IMG/VR virus record: IMGVR_UViG_3300042673_000889
Coordinates: 1 to 30,507 of that record
Origin: a virus
Length of the DNA stretch: 30,507 nucleotides
Strand: one strand, 5' to 3'
The notes below the pieces were generated by a model, which saw only the letters and a list, made by a program, of their open reading frames with translations, was not told where the DNA came from and searched no databases. Positions 7,914 to 15,701 of this stretch are shown piece by piece. The stretch's first letter is position 1. Each line of letters opens with the position of its first letter. The translations under genes were made by a program, and so were the position numbers.

Positions 7914-8103
7914 ATAAGTCCATTTCTGTGTTGAGTGCTGACTCTAGACACTCTACTTTGACTGAACATGATTCACAGATCTCTTTGATTGCATGGATTT
8001 GTCTAACATCAACACCTTGTTCGGGGAAAAATAGATTAACATCCATCCCTCGGCACATAGCATCTAAACGCCATTCTTCATTCTTGCGATCAAATAATCT
8101 CAT
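7756..8103 (-). CDS. WhiB-like iron-sulphur transcription factor
   Basis: A 115-residue protein with the WhiB signature. Cys17 is followed by Cys43-x2-Cys46-x5-Cys52, the four ligands of a [4Fe-4S] cluster, and then by the turn motif GFYGG (65-69) and a basic stretch (KSARQRR). WhiB proteins bind the primary sigma factor of actinobacterial RNA polymerase and redirect transcription; phage members can shut down host wbl genes or control phage genes. The family is largely restricted to Actinobacteria and their phages, so it is the best host clue here. I chose ATG 8103 (ATGA overlap with the upstream stop) over TTG 8115. Residues after about 77 overlap the resolvase gene out of frame and are probably a disordered tail. 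Confidence 0.88.
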   Translation of the reverse strand: MRLFDRKNEEWRLDAMCRGMDVNLFFPEQGVDVRQIHAIKEICESCSVKVECLESALNTEMDLYGFYGGKSARQRRTIRSQREWDRNSVGATSTIYDDESKETLDMECQDEESLA

Positions 8104-9113
8104 ACAGTTTTCCAAATCGGTATACCATCAGGGCTGATACCTACAGGAATAATAGTGCCAGCAACCATACGATCATGCGCTGACTGTAACCGAGCATAGT
8201 TATCGTCAGTCAAAGCAAACTCTTTACCTTTGATCTGGCGAACAATAGCCGACCACAATTGCAACCCATTTAACTCAAAGAACTCTGCGTCTTTAATAAT
8301 TAAAGCACGTATCGCAATCTCACGAGGATCTTCGTTAACCAGCTCCGCTTCAATTACATCATCATCTGATGCAACTACCGATGTGCTACGAGGCAACGCA
8401 ACCTGTGTTGTTGTCATGCCAATACCAGCAATCTGTGCATGGCCAGCAAGAATCTGATTAGGCGAATCCAACATAGTCAAAGTAGGACAAACAAAGTTAC
8501 GCTTACCAGAAGGACGCATCTGCGAACGCTTCTCAATACCAAGAGCAACACGAACCATACTTCCCGACTCATTCAACTGACCAATAAGATCAGCCATACC
8601 AGGCAACTCTTTCAAAGCATTCCAACCTTTAGTTTCTAAACGCCACACGCCTCGAAACGGAACATTAGGCAACAACACTTTGAGTCGTGTATGCGGTGAA
8701 CATTCCATATTGTTTTTACCCACACAAATACAGGGCGTATCAACAGGCTCCCATTGACCAGGACCGGTCTGCTGAGGAACCTGACATTTCTCACCATCGC
8801 AACGACGCAACAAACCACTACCCGCATACATCTCATACCAAGTAGACACAGGGTTCGGCGGCAAAAACACTTCAATGCTATTACTCTGAGTTACAACTTC
8901 CCACTGATTATTAGGTGAAGCCTTAGGATCATTCCAAGGTTGCACTGTGCCACCATACTGTTGGGCTAAAGCTTCAATGCAATCTTTAAAGGGTGAAGTA
9001 AACCTAAAAGTATCAAGCGACTTCATAGCCTTACCTGTGCGTATACCTAGGCGGATACGACCAGCCTCAGGTGCACGTGTCTCAATATCAGCTAACGGTT
9101 GTATTGGTCTCAT
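8100..9113 (-). CDS. phiC31 gp3-like / recombination-directionality-factor-like phage protein
   Basis: A 337-residue protein starting at ATG 9113, overlapping the upstream gene by 26 bases. The N-terminal half has GRIRLGIRTGKAMKSLDTFRF and YGGTVQPWNDP, followed by CDGEKCQVPQ, CICVGKNNMEC and GVWRLETKGWNALKELPGM. I associate this set with a family in actinobacterial phages that includes the directionality factor gp3 of phiC31, where the protein switches a serine integrase to excision. Many family members occur in phages without an integrase, so the ancestral role may be in replication or recombination. The Cys cluster (four or five Cys within about 35 residues) may bind zinc. The C-terminal 110 residues look like a separate helical domain. 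No integrase lies in the window. The family call comes from recall of motifs. Confidence 0.68.
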   Translation of the reverse strand: MRPIQPLADIETRAPEAGRIRLGIRTGKAMKSLDTFRFTSPFKDCIEALAQQYGGTVQPWNDPKASPNNQWEVVTQSNSIEVFLPPNPVSTWYEMYAGSGLLRRCDGEKCQVPQQTGPGQWEPVDTPCICVGKNNMECSPHTRLKVLLPNVPFRGVWRLETKGWNALKELPGMADLIGQLNESGSMVRVALGIEKRSQMRPSGKRNFVCPTLTMLDSPNQILAGHAQIAGIGMTTTQVALPRSTSVVASDDDVIEAELVNEDPREIAIRALIIKDAEFFELNGLQLWSAIVRQIKGKEFALTDDNYARLQSAHDRMVAGTIIPVGISPDGIPIWKTV

Positions 9114-9627
9114 AAGTTTGTTCTGCCTCCAAGGTCAGACGATCCATCTCTTCTAGATAGATATCGTTGCATTCGTCATAGTACGCATCTTCGTCATCTT
9201 CATTATACTCTGGCAGTTCAGGCTCAATACCATTGGCGTACAAGATTTCACCATTACGAACAACAGTTACGCCCAAGAATTGCATACCACGCTCTTCATA
9301 CTGCATCAAGAATGTGAGCGTAGGAAACGGCTCTGAAATCTTTTGCAGGAAATTATCAGCGTATGGACCCCATGCTGTTAAATAATGAAAGGTTGCTTCA
9401 TCAGGTACGTCTTTAAACAACCGTGTCTCGTAGTCGCCCCATTTAGTACCCCAATTACTTACGCACCATTCATACCAATGATCGGCTTCTTTATGTGCAA
9501 CAGGGATAGGCATATGCTGCGAGATCACATAAGGTTCTTTTTCGTCGCATTTAGTAATGTGAATAAAGCGACGGATATCTACATCTGGCCCAGTAATTAC
9601 TAATGTGTTTTCACAATGATTAGGCAT
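9088..9627 (-). CDS. Api92-like (YubB ferredoxin-like) protein
   Basis: A 179-residue protein. I chose ATG 9627, giving the typical start MPNHCENTLVITGP, with the stop of the upstream gene sharing one base (TGATG); a start at 9636 adds only MGL. The opening, plus ISQHMPIP and NWGTKWG and the later YLTAWGPYADNFL and FLMQYEERGMQFLG, match the Api92-like ferredoxin-fold family that is common in phages and plasmids. Its biochemical function is not established. The last 50 residues are a strongly acidic tail, which could mediate protein contact or mimic DNA. It sits in the run of coupled leftward genes. Confidence 0.8.
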   Translation of the reverse strand: MPNHCENTLVITGPDVDIRRFIHITKCDEKEPYVISQHMPIPVAHKEADHWYEWCVSNWGTKWGDYETRLFKDVPDEATFHYLTAWGPYADNFLQKISEPFPTLTFLMQYEERGMQFLGVTVVRNGEILYANGIEPELPEYNEDDEDAYYDECNDIYLEEMDRLTLEAEQTYETNTTVS

Positions 9628-9899
9628 CAGGCCCATCCTCTCGTACGGTATTCTCTATCTTCTGGTGGATCAGGCGGTGTATTAAGCATCTCTAAATAAC
9701 CTTCTACGCCACCTTTGTAGTCATTACTATTTCGAAAGTCATCTTCATCTTTGCCAGGATTAGCAAACATGTATTCGTTTAAATGTTCCCAATAAGAATC
9801 AGATTCGTCATACTGTTCAGACGCTGATTCATACTCATCTTCAGCTTCATGCTCATCTTCATAAGGCTGTTCAAGCCATCTGTCGTAATCAGTTGTCAT
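9627..9899 (-). CDS. Very acidic 90-residue protein, unknown
   Basis: ATG 9899 follows AAAGGAAAT, and the stop is joined to the next start as TGATG. I count 28 Asp or Glu among 90 residues, most of them in the first 55 (for example EDEHEAEDEYESASEQYDES), with few basic residues. No Cys and no membrane segment are present. I do not recognise a family. Strongly acidic small phage proteins may mimic DNA and block restriction or nucleoid proteins, as Ocr and Ard proteins do, but this one could equally be a flexible partner of a neighbour. The gene looks real because of its tight packing and good ribosome binding site. Confidence 0.65.
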   Translation of the reverse strand: MTTDYDRWLEQPYEDEHEAEDEYESASEQYDESDSYWEHLNEYMFANPGKDEDDFRNSNDYKGGVEGYLEMLNTPPDPPEDREYRTRGWA

Positions 9900-9920
9900 A
9901 TCAATTTCCTTTAATAGTCT

Positions 9921-10244
9921 CTAATTTTTCGCATTAGGTATATACCGAACACGATCGCTGCTAGGAACACGCTGAACATAACCATTTTCTTCTAATACTC
10001 CTCGTACTTTTGCAAGTACATTACGTTGTTGACGGACACCACTAATACGTTCGGCACGCTCCAACAAATCATCATCAGACACAGGCTGATTGCCATTAAC
10101 AATGTACGCATCTTCAATAGCTTGCAATGCCAACTTGGCTAAACCTTTGTCAGTACGCACCCGCCGAACAGCCTTATGACTGGACGGCGGGTCAAACGTA
10201 CGAGCATCAGGACCATGCGGCTCTAATGACAATTCAAGTTGCAT
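9921..10244 (-). CDS. Hypothetical protein, possible winged-helix DNA-binding domain
   Basis: A 107-residue basic protein starting at ATG 10244, sharing one base with the upstream stop (TGATG). After a low-complexity N-terminus, residues about 33-100 look like a helix-turn-helix with a wing: helix (GLAKLALQAIEDAY), a DDDLLERAERISG stretch, helix (RQQRNVLAKVRGVLEENG), then a strand (YVQRV...VRYIP). This fits a winged helix that might bind DNA, for instance as a phage regulator or replication accessory, but the call is structural guesswork and no named family is recognised. Confidence 0.6.
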   Translation of the reverse strand: MQLELSLEPHGPDARTFDPPSSHKAVRRVRTDKGLAKLALQAIEDAYIVNGNQPVSDDDLLERAERISGVRQQRNVLAKVRGVLEENGYVQRVPSSDRVRYIPNAKN

Positions 10245-10501
10245 CAGAAGCTTTCGGCCTCAACTGCAACAGGGGCGTAACGCACATAGATATCAAACAA
10301 AGAAGTACCCTTCTCGTTCTTACCCTTAGATACGGTACGAACTTCAAGACCCTCATAAGTCTTACGAAGAACAAACGCATTAGATGCATACGTATCTGTA
10401 CGCCACAACGCCCACGAACCAGGGTTTGCCTTCAATGCATCAACGAATTCGCTATGCAACGAATGCTTCTTTGCTGGTGGATTACTCCAATTGATTTCCA
10501 T
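10244..10501 (-). CDS. 85-residue hypothetical protein
   Basis: Starts at ATG 10501 behind AAGGAGAAATA, a good ribosome binding site lying directly after the ParB-like stop. The sequence contains SEFVDALKANPGSWALWRT, then a strand-rich stretch (NAFVLRKTYEGLEVRTVSKG) and LFDIYVRYAPV. The helix-then-sheet pattern suggests a compact alpha/beta fold. I recall similar small phage proteins (pattern NPGxWALxR) but no function. It is coupled to the possible winged-helix gene downstream. Confidence 0.65.
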   Translation of the reverse strand: MEINWSNPPAKKHSLHSEFVDALKANPGSWALWRTDTYASNAFVLRKTYEGLEVRTVSKGKNEKGTSLFDIYVRYAPVAVEAESF

Positions 10502-10510
10502 TATTTCTCC

Positions 10511-11782
10511 TTATTCATTCTCATCTTCGAGATCTTCATCATCCTCATCCTCTTCAGGAGGTACAGGCATTTCTAACATCGCAGGTGTTTCAAGACCTTC
10601 CAATGCAAGCACAGGTTCAATGTCACCATCTAACTCACCATTGTCATACATACAACACAACAATGCTTGAATAACATTCTCGCCACTAGCATTAAGCCAT
10701 GCATCCCAAACATCTTCACAATCATCAAAGTCAAGACCAAGCAATGACTCAACAGAACTTTGAGCGTCATACATCTCATCAACAAGCGTACGAATAGAAC
10801 TACGCAACATAACCTGACGAGCAGCATGAGTCTTATCAGTAATCAAACTTTTGACAATCATCTTAGAAGCTAACCTATAGTTGACCATTGCATCATGATT
10901 AATCTTACGAACACGATCACGCTCATCATGATAAGCATCCCAAGGATCAACCTCATCATCCTCAGCAGCACGCTCAGCAACAACAATCCCGTTATAACTC
11001 TGATACAACACATCAGAATCTGAAGGCATATACGTAGCAAGTTGATCAGTTGCCATTACGGCAATTACTTCAACATTGAAGTCTGGCCGACTATCAAGCA
11101 CCGTATACCGTGACTTGAACTCATCAACAATCTTTTTGTCAAGAGCACGAGCATCAGCACGACGAGCACCATCAATATCCCAAGAACTAAATTCAACGAT
11201 CTTACCAGCTTCAACCTTCAAAGCTTTCTTAATTAAAGGCTTCAACGATTCTTCGCTAATACCAACCATCTGCGTAGCATCAGACAACTTAATAGCCTTA
11301 TCGGCAAGCAACGAACGCACATCATCAGGCAACGTCAACAACTGCAAACGCTGAGACACATAACTCTGAGACTTACCAATCCGTGCAGCAATATCAGTCT
11401 GCGTAATACCACCATCAGCAAGCACCTTGAAAGCAACAGCCTCATCAAGCGGTGACAGATTCTCACGCTGAAGATTCTCAACCAACATGACCTGAGTAAT
11501 AGACTGCTCATTAAGATCATCACGCACCAATACAGGCACAAGCCAATCAAGCGTATGAATACGCTTCAATGCTTCAAACCGGCGGTGACCTGCAACAATT
11601 ACGAATGTGCCAGCACTATCTTCAAGCTCTTGCACAATCAAAGGTGACAGCAAACCAACCTGGGTAATTGACTGCAACAAACCTTCAATACCATCTTCGT
11701 CCATAAAGCTACGGACATTATTGCTAGAAGGAATAAGATCCTTCAACGCAACATGAATGATCTCATTCGACACTACTGACAT
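10511..11782 (-). CDS. ParB/Spo0J-like (KorB-type) DNA-binding protein
   Basis: A 423-residue protein. GGAGGAG precedes ATG 11782; a GTG at 11785 is also possible. The N-terminal domain has the ParB/sulfiredoxin CTP-binding motifs: LIPSSNNVR, IVAGHRRFEALK (about 64-75) and MLVENLQRENLSPLDEA (about 105-121). A helix-turn-helix follows (TQTDIAARIGKSQSYVSQRLQLL). The C-terminal 200 residues are helical and end in a long acidic tail (EEDEDDEDLEDENE). Classical ParB proteins load onto parS sites as CTP-dependent clamps and act with ParA. I see no ParA and no obvious parS palindrome here, so a plasmid-like partition system is unproven; a role in replication, transcription control or genome organisation is equally possible. 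The first 20 bases overlap the upstream gene. Confidence 0.88.
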   Translation of the reverse strand: MSVVSNEIIHVALKDLIPSSNNVRSFMDEDGIEGLLQSITQVGLLSPLIVQELEDSAGTFVIVAGHRRFEALKRIHTLDWLVPVLVRDDLNEQSITQVMLVENLQRENLSPLDEAVAFKVLADGGITQTDIAARIGKSQSYVSQRLQLLTLPDDVRSLLADKAIKLSDATQMVGISEESLKPLIKKALKVEAGKIVEFSSWDIDGARRADARALDKKIVDEFKSRYTVLDSRPDFNVEVIAVMATDQLATYMPSDSDVLYQSYNGIVVAERAAEDDEVDPWDAYHDERDRVRKINHDAMVNYRLASKMIVKSLITDKTHAARQVMLRSSIRTLVDEMYDAQSSVESLLGLDFDDCEDVWDAWLNASGENVIQALLCCMYDNGELDGDIEPVLALEGLETPAMLEMPVPPEEDEDDEDLEDENE

Positions 11783-12020
11783 CACAATTCTCCTCCAAGT
11801 ATTTATCTAACGCATCCCAATCAAGATCACGATCCAACCATCTAACACCATCAGGTGTAGTGGTACTGTGCTCTAACAGAAAGTCGTATGCAAAATCTTC
11901 ATACGATTTCTTGTGACCATAATCTTGTACTAACGAATTCAAACCCTCATCATTATCTAACCATAAGATAATATTCCAAGTCTGAAAATTCTTCCAACCG
12001 TTATATGTTTTATCTGTCAT
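11763..12020 (-). CDS. Small conserved phage protein (NGWKNFQTWNIILWLDNDE type)
   Basis: An 85-residue acidic protein with AGGAGGGGTC before ATG 12020. Residues about 6-26 match a short family found in phages and plasmids whose mark is a YNGWxNxxTWNxxLWLDND motif. The rest is helical and ends with WLDRDLDWDALDKYLEEN. The family has no settled function. It overlaps the start of the ParB-like gene by about 20 bases, so the two are probably co-translated. Confidence 0.72.
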   Translation of the reverse strand: MTDKTYNGWKNFQTWNIILWLDNDEGLNSLVQDYGHKKSYEDFAYDFLLEHSTTTPDGVRWLDRDLDWDALDKYLEENCDVSSVE

Positions 12021-12028
12021 GACCCCTC

Positions 12029-12973
12029 CTAAAATGGATCTCTAATAGTTACTGAAACTGCATTATCTTGAACACACTGCTCTTGCCAATCGCAATAGTC
12101 ACAAAACCAAACCTTGCCAGTATCTTCAATGATCGTAGGCTCAAGCGCATTCAAACGAATCCACTGGCCACGACTTGGATCACTAATGAACGCACCATAA
12201 GGGATTGAATCATCATGAATGGCAGTAGGCACAACAAAGTCCTCAATGCTCATCAACTTAGTTACATGCGTAATCCGATCGATCTCACGATACGCAAGCG
12301 CCTCGTACTCATCACGCGTGTAATGCCACTCAGCAGCAAACCTACCAAGGTCACCAGGCACATAAGCTTTCATGCTAGGTGAAAGATTTTCCATTGCTAA
12401 ATAAGCAACAACAACACGATCAGCATCAAGAGATAGAGCAGACAAAGCAGCCTGCAATACGTGACCTGAACGTGGACCTTGAGCCGGACCCTTAAAGTCT
12501 GTAGCCATAGACTTGAAACCAAAACCATTAACAGTTTTGAACTCAACTACTGCATCAACAGAACCATCAGGATGATAAGTCACAATGTCAGCATGAGCAG
12601 AACCTTCAACACCAATGTTACGAAGATCAACTTGAACTTCAAACTTGGCTGTTGGAAACGCATTAGACATAGCATCTTCTAACCCTGCATGAACTAATGT
12701 CCCAAGAGACATACGATAAGCATCAGCAATGTTAGGGATAGGGCGAGGCGTATTAGCCATACCGTAAGCCAACTGACGATCACAACGGAACGCAGTAAAC
12801 GAAGCACGATACGGTAGCCCTGCAACAGCAGTCGCACGCATGTGCTCACCCTTGTCTTGATACTGCTGATACCACGATTCGGCAACAGCTTTCACAAAGA
12901 TTGGGTAACCTGTAGGCGGTACTCCACCTGTACGGTGTGACTCTGCCAACCCTGATAGATCTTTCTTAACCAT
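12029..12973 (-). CDS. Cas4/RecB-like PD-(D/E)XK exonuclease with iron-sulphur cysteines
   Basis: A 314-residue protein starting at ATG 12973. It carries the nuclease core of the RecB/Cas4 group: MSLGTLVHAGLED with His95, AHADIV with Asp129, VEFKT with Glu144 and Lys146, and the QxxxY-like helix HVLQAALSAL around 171-180. Cys64 in FRCDRQLAY, with C291-x2-C294-x5-C300 near the C-terminus, reproduces the four-Cys pattern that holds a [4Fe-4S] cluster in Cas4, AddB and related enzymes. It would resect DNA ends to give single strands for recombination, working with the nearby SSB. No cas genes or CRISPR repeats are in the window, so it is a stand-alone phage nuclease. Confidence 0.86.
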   Translation of the reverse strand: MVKKDLSGLAESHRTGGVPPTGYPIFVKAVAESWYQQYQDKGEHMRATAVAGLPYRASFTAFRCDRQLAYGMANTPRPIPNIADAYRMSLGTLVHAGLEDAMSNAFPTAKFEVQVDLRNIGVEGSAHADIVTYHPDGSVDAVVEFKTVNGFGFKSMATDFKGPAQGPRSGHVLQAALSALSLDADRVVVAYLAMENLSPSMKAYVPGDLGRFAAEWHYTRDEYEALAYREIDRITHVTKLMSIEDFVVPTAIHDDSIPYGAFISDPSRGQWIRLNALEPTIIEDTGKVWFCDYCDWQEQCVQDNAVSVTIRDPF

Positions 12974-13039
12974 TTTATTCTCTTTTCTGACTCACGGCGT
13001 GTCCATTCGCCTTGCCAATATGTCCTGCCAGTATAGCAG

Positions 13040-13414
13040 TTACGCGGACTTACTCACTACCTCGTTGGAGAAAATGTAATCATCTTCTTTCCAACCCTTA
13101 ACTATTTGATCAGCATCGACTTCATATGACGCATCAAAGATACGACAATCAATGCACTGACACAACGCATGATGCTCAGCAATATCAACATCATCGGGTG
13201 TTGCATACACATCTATTAACTCTTGAACATTCATCAGTAACCCTCCGTTACGAATAAAAATATTAAAATCAACCAAACATTTCTGACACAAACTCCAATG
13301 TCCCTGGCCATACACCGTGAAAGCTTCAATAGTTCCACGCTCATACGTATGTGCTTTACATCTGGAGCAATTACTTATGTGCTGGCACGGCACTTCAGGA
13401 TTTATCGACCACAT
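13040..13414 (-). CDS. Cysteine-rich protein with internal start site
   Basis: A 124-residue protein starting at ATG 13414, overlapping the upstream gene by 20 bases. The first half has CQHISNCSRCKAH and LCQKC, a likely zinc-binding site; the second half has a CQCIDC cluster. A perfect ribosome binding site (GGAGGG at 13241-13246) lies six bases before an in-frame ATG at 13234, so a separate 64-residue product beginning MNVQELIDVYATPDD may be made. The frame is open throughout, so either one protein with an internal start or a fusion of two small genes is possible. I do not recognise a family for the full length. Confidence 0.65.
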   Translation of the reverse strand: MWSINPEVPCQHISNCSRCKAHTYERGTIEAFTVYGQGHWSLCQKCLVDFNIFIRNGGLLMNVQELIDVYATPDDVDIAEHHALCQCIDCRIFDASYEVDADQIVKGWKEDDYIFSNEVVSKSA

Positions 13415-13646
13415 TTAAATGGTCCGTAATAGCATTAAACAAATCACGCAACTGTTGAATGTCAATAATAAATAACTGTTTATATTCAATGCCAGACTCC
13501 GGATGTTTTAAATAAGTGAGCAGTCCAGCCAAATAAGAATTCGGCTGGACTGTATTACTAATCAAGAAAAGACTGTGATCTTCAATGTATAAAGTATTGG
13601 AATCATCTTGAGCAAATGAACGGATATCATCGTTCGTTAATTTCAA
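13395..13646 (-). CDS. 83-residue hypothetical protein
   Basis: Starts at ATG 13646, 11 bases after the SSB stop, with a weak ribosome binding site. The product has alternating strands and helices (DDSNTLYIEDHSLFLISN, AGLLTYLKHPES, KQLFIIDIQQLRDLFNAITDHL), consistent with a small globular alpha/beta protein. No Cys and no membrane segment. No family is recognised. Its position between SSB and the Cys-rich gene suggests a role in DNA metabolism or its control, but this is context only. Confidence 0.65.
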   Translation of the reverse strand: MKLTNDDIRSFAQDDSNTLYIEDHSLFLISNTVQPNSYLAGLLTYLKHPESGIEYKQLFIIDIQQLRDLFNAITDHLNVVDKS

Positions 13647-13657
13647 AACAACTCCAA

Positions 13658-14092
13658 TCAGAACGGATCTTCTTCAACCACCGTGGCATTAAACGCAGCC
13701 GAAGCCGCAACAACACTAGGCGAACTAGAACTTGAACCGTTCTTATCGGTCTTAGTCACAACAGCGGTAGCCCAACGCAACGACGGCCCGATCTCATCAA
13801 GCACGAGATCGTATGACGTACGCTTGTTGCCATCTTTGTCAACCCAATCCTTCTGTTCCATACGACCAGTAGCAACAACACGCATACCCTTAGTCATAGT
13901 GGACGCAATATTCTCTGCAAGTTCACGCCAAGCAGTAAAGTTAAAGTAACTCGTCTGCTCCTGCCATTCACCATTAACCTGGTATCTACGGTTAGAAGCA
14001 ATACTGCCACTAACCATTGCAGTACCACTCTGCGTGTAACGCAACTCGGGTTCACCCGTAAGATTGCCTACAACATTGATGCTATTACTCAT
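13658..14092 (-). CDS. ssb: Single-stranded DNA-binding protein
   Basis: A 144-residue protein with GGAG ahead of ATG 14092. It has a full OB-fold of the bacterial SSB type: SINVVGNLTGEPELRYTQSG, ASNRRYQVNGEWQEQTSYF, FTAWRELAENIASTMTKGMRV and TGRMEQKDWVDKDGNKRTS. A Ser-rich linker follows, and the protein ends in EEDPF, the acidic tip through which SSB recruits replication and repair proteins. It coats single strands made during replication or by the neighbouring nuclease. The length is slightly short of bacterial SSB because the linker is short. Confidence 0.94.
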   Translation of the reverse strand: MSNSINVVGNLTGEPELRYTQSGTAMVSGSIASNRRYQVNGEWQEQTSYFNFTAWRELAENIASTMTKGMRVVATGRMEQKDWVDKDGNKRTSYDLVLDEIGPSLRWATAVVTKTDKNGSSSSSPSVVAASAAFNATVVEEDPF

Positions 14093-14291
14093 GTGCTATC
14101 TCCGTATCATCTAAAGGGATTCCATATCCCACTTGTGTTTGTGTATAAAACGCATCAGCGTTAAACATTTTGTATTCACTAAACGTATCGGCCAGCATAT
14201 ATACAAGCCGATCAATCATCCGTAACTGCGTGACACTAGAGGCATAACCCCTAGCGTCACGCAATGTACGAGCAACGTCTGAATAAATCAA
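14085..14291 (-). CDS. 68-residue helical hypothetical protein
   Basis: The start is TTG at 14291, supported by AAGGA about nine bases upstream; it lies two bases after the preceding stop. The last eight bases overlap the SSB start. The product is mostly helical (VARTLRDARGYASSVTQLRMIDRLVYMLADTFSEY) with no Cys. I do not recognise it. A start at an internal ATG (Met25) would leave only about 44 residues, so the TTG start is preferred. Confidence 0.55.
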   Translation of the reverse strand: MIYSDVARTLRDARGYASSVTQLRMIDRLVYMLADTFSEYKMFNADAFYTQTQVGYGIPLDDTEIAHE

Positions 14292-14293
14292 AC

Positions 14294-14758
14294 TTATGAT
14301 TCCTTAATTGGCAAGAAGGTACTTGCTTTACGCATGACCTCATCATAAAGGAACTCATCGTATGTCGATTCATCCCACTCAATAGTTTCTTTAAGGTCTA
14401 AGTAACCAAGATGCACATTCACAATTGGTGCATCATTAAAGATACCGAAACGAATCTCAGCAGTAATACATTCGCTATGTGAATGACGAATAACAAGATC
14501 ACCACTAGATAACTCAGCAATCCTATAGTCAAGAATCTGATCCCAATAAGCAAGCAAACTATTACGTTCATCACTGGCATATGACCAAGACGAAGGTATC
14601 TGAACTTGCAAAGTTACACCTGATGCACCGTTATAACTATCAGCAAACATCATTGTTGCTTGCTTCCACATATCAACAGCATCACGGATCTGTTCTGTTA
14701 CTGCATTGCACACGATCGCTCGTGCAACATTGTTTGGCTTATCATATATCTTTGTCAT
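14294..14758 (-). CDS. 154-residue hypothetical protein
   Basis: A strong AGGAGGGCG precedes ATG 14758. The N-terminal half is helical, with a short stretch GVTLQVQIPSSW; the second half looks sheet-rich (ELSSGDLVIRHSHSECITAEIRFGIFNDAPIVNVHLGYLDL). This helix-plus-sheet arrangement suggests a globular enzyme-like or binding domain, but no motif is recognised. It is part of a run of four neighbouring genes of unknown function with overlapping or near-touching ends. Confidence 0.68.
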   Translation of the reverse strand: MTKIYDKPNNVARAIVCNAVTEQIRDAVDMWKQATMMFADSYNGASGVTLQVQIPSSWSYASDERNSLLAYWDQILDYRIAELSSGDLVIRHSHSECITAEIRFGIFNDAPIVNVHLGYLDLKETIEWDESTYDEFLYDEVMRKASTFLPIKES

Positions 14759-14767
14759 AACGCCCTC

Positions 14768-15241
14768 CTAGGCTTCTTCAATTTCATGGTCTTGATATTC
14801 AATATCGTCGTAATCACCACGAATTGAACAGTTATAATCACCGAGATCTAAATCGGCAGCTCTTTCATTAGCATCGTCAATGTTACGTGCAGTGATCTTA
14901 GTACTAACTTTAAGAATATAAGTAGCACTAACCTCATATTCTTGTTCACGTGTTTCTAGTGCAACAGTTAGTTTGCTATTCAACTTTTCAACAAACTTAT
15001 CGTAATCATCACACCATCCGCGAGCATCAGCTTCTTCTATTAAAGCTTCACTAATTCTACGAACATCATCTTGATGATTATTACGTGAATTCTTTGCAGC
15101 AGTCTGCCAATAATTACGATCAGTCGTAGTAGCAATCAATGCATCCTTCAACTCCTGAACAAACTCACTGTACCAGCGAGTCTGATCATCCCAAGTATCC
15201 AATGCATCTGGCAATGAGCGGCTAATTAATTCTTCATACAT
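14768..15241 (-). CDS. 157-residue hypothetical protein
   Basis: Starts at ATG 15241, overlapping the upstream stop by eight bases. Residues 1-90 are helical and charged (DALDTWDDQTRWYSEFVQELKDALI, RISEALIEEADARGW). Residues about 100-157 are strand-rich (YEVSATYILKVSTKITARNID...LGDYNCSIRGDYDDIEYQDHE), a pattern I have seen in small phage proteins with a beta-sheet C-terminus. Function unknown. Confidence 0.66.
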   Translation of the reverse strand: MYEELISRSLPDALDTWDDQTRWYSEFVQELKDALIATTTDRNYWQTAAKNSRNNHQDDVRRISEALIEEADARGWCDDYDKFVEKLNSKLTVALETREQEYEVSATYILKVSTKITARNIDDANERAADLDLGDYNCSIRGDYDDIEYQDHEIEEA

Positions 15242-15701
15242 CTTGATTCATCCCATCTAATTTATCTTCTAAAAGACTTTGAGTATAAACAAACGCAACC
15301 TGAGCAATAGCATCAGCTAACGCGCCGGCACCAGGCTCATTCATAATCTCAAACTCAGCAGTATCCTGCCAAGCAATTGCAGTATGACACGTACCTTCTT
15401 GCATCAAAATATACAAACGCATACGACGCTTATCAGGACGCTGACTAGGTGGCACATTAGAATCATCTAATCCTGCAGCCCAACCATGCATAGTCAACAT
15501 AGACACACCATCCATACCATGATAAACAAACGGTATGAGAAGGTCATAAGGTGACTGATCTTCTGCAGCAACTACCCATGTGCCATTAATACGGGTGAAT
15601 GCCAACGCATCGTGATCCCAACCGTGCTCATGATCATACACAGGATAGAACTCTGTGAAAATATCTTTGGCTGACTCAATAGTTTCAACTTTAATATTCA
15701 T
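15234..15701 (-). CDS. 155-residue hypothetical protein
   Basis: I place the start at ATG 15701, which has GGAGAATCAG in front and overlaps the upstream stop by 11 bases; a longer frame from 15794 begins with an implausible Met/Lys-rich leader lying inside the upstream gene. The product reads NIKVETIESAKDIFTEFYPVYDHEHGWDHDALAFTRI in part, then LLIPFVYHGMDGV and CHTAIAWQDTAEFEI, so it alternates strand and helix and is acidic. No conserved motif is recognised. It is probably soluble. Confidence 0.66.
   Translation of the reverse strand: MNIKVETIESAKDIFTEFYPVYDHEHGWDHDALAFTRINGTWVVAAEDQSPYDLLIPFVYHGMDGVSMLTMHGWAAGLDDSNVPPSQRPDKRRMRLYILMQEGTCHTAIAWQDTAEFEIMNEPGAGALADAIAQVAFVYTQSLLEDKLDGMNQDV

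Noticed and set aside
8100-9113. A prophage integration module, from the directionality-factor-like protein
   Set aside because: No integrase or attachment site is in the window, and this protein family also occurs in phages without integrases.
12029-12973. Cas4 as a sign of a CRISPR-Cas system
   Set aside because: No repeats, spacers or other cas genes were seen; stand-alone Cas4/RecB-like nucleases are common in phages.
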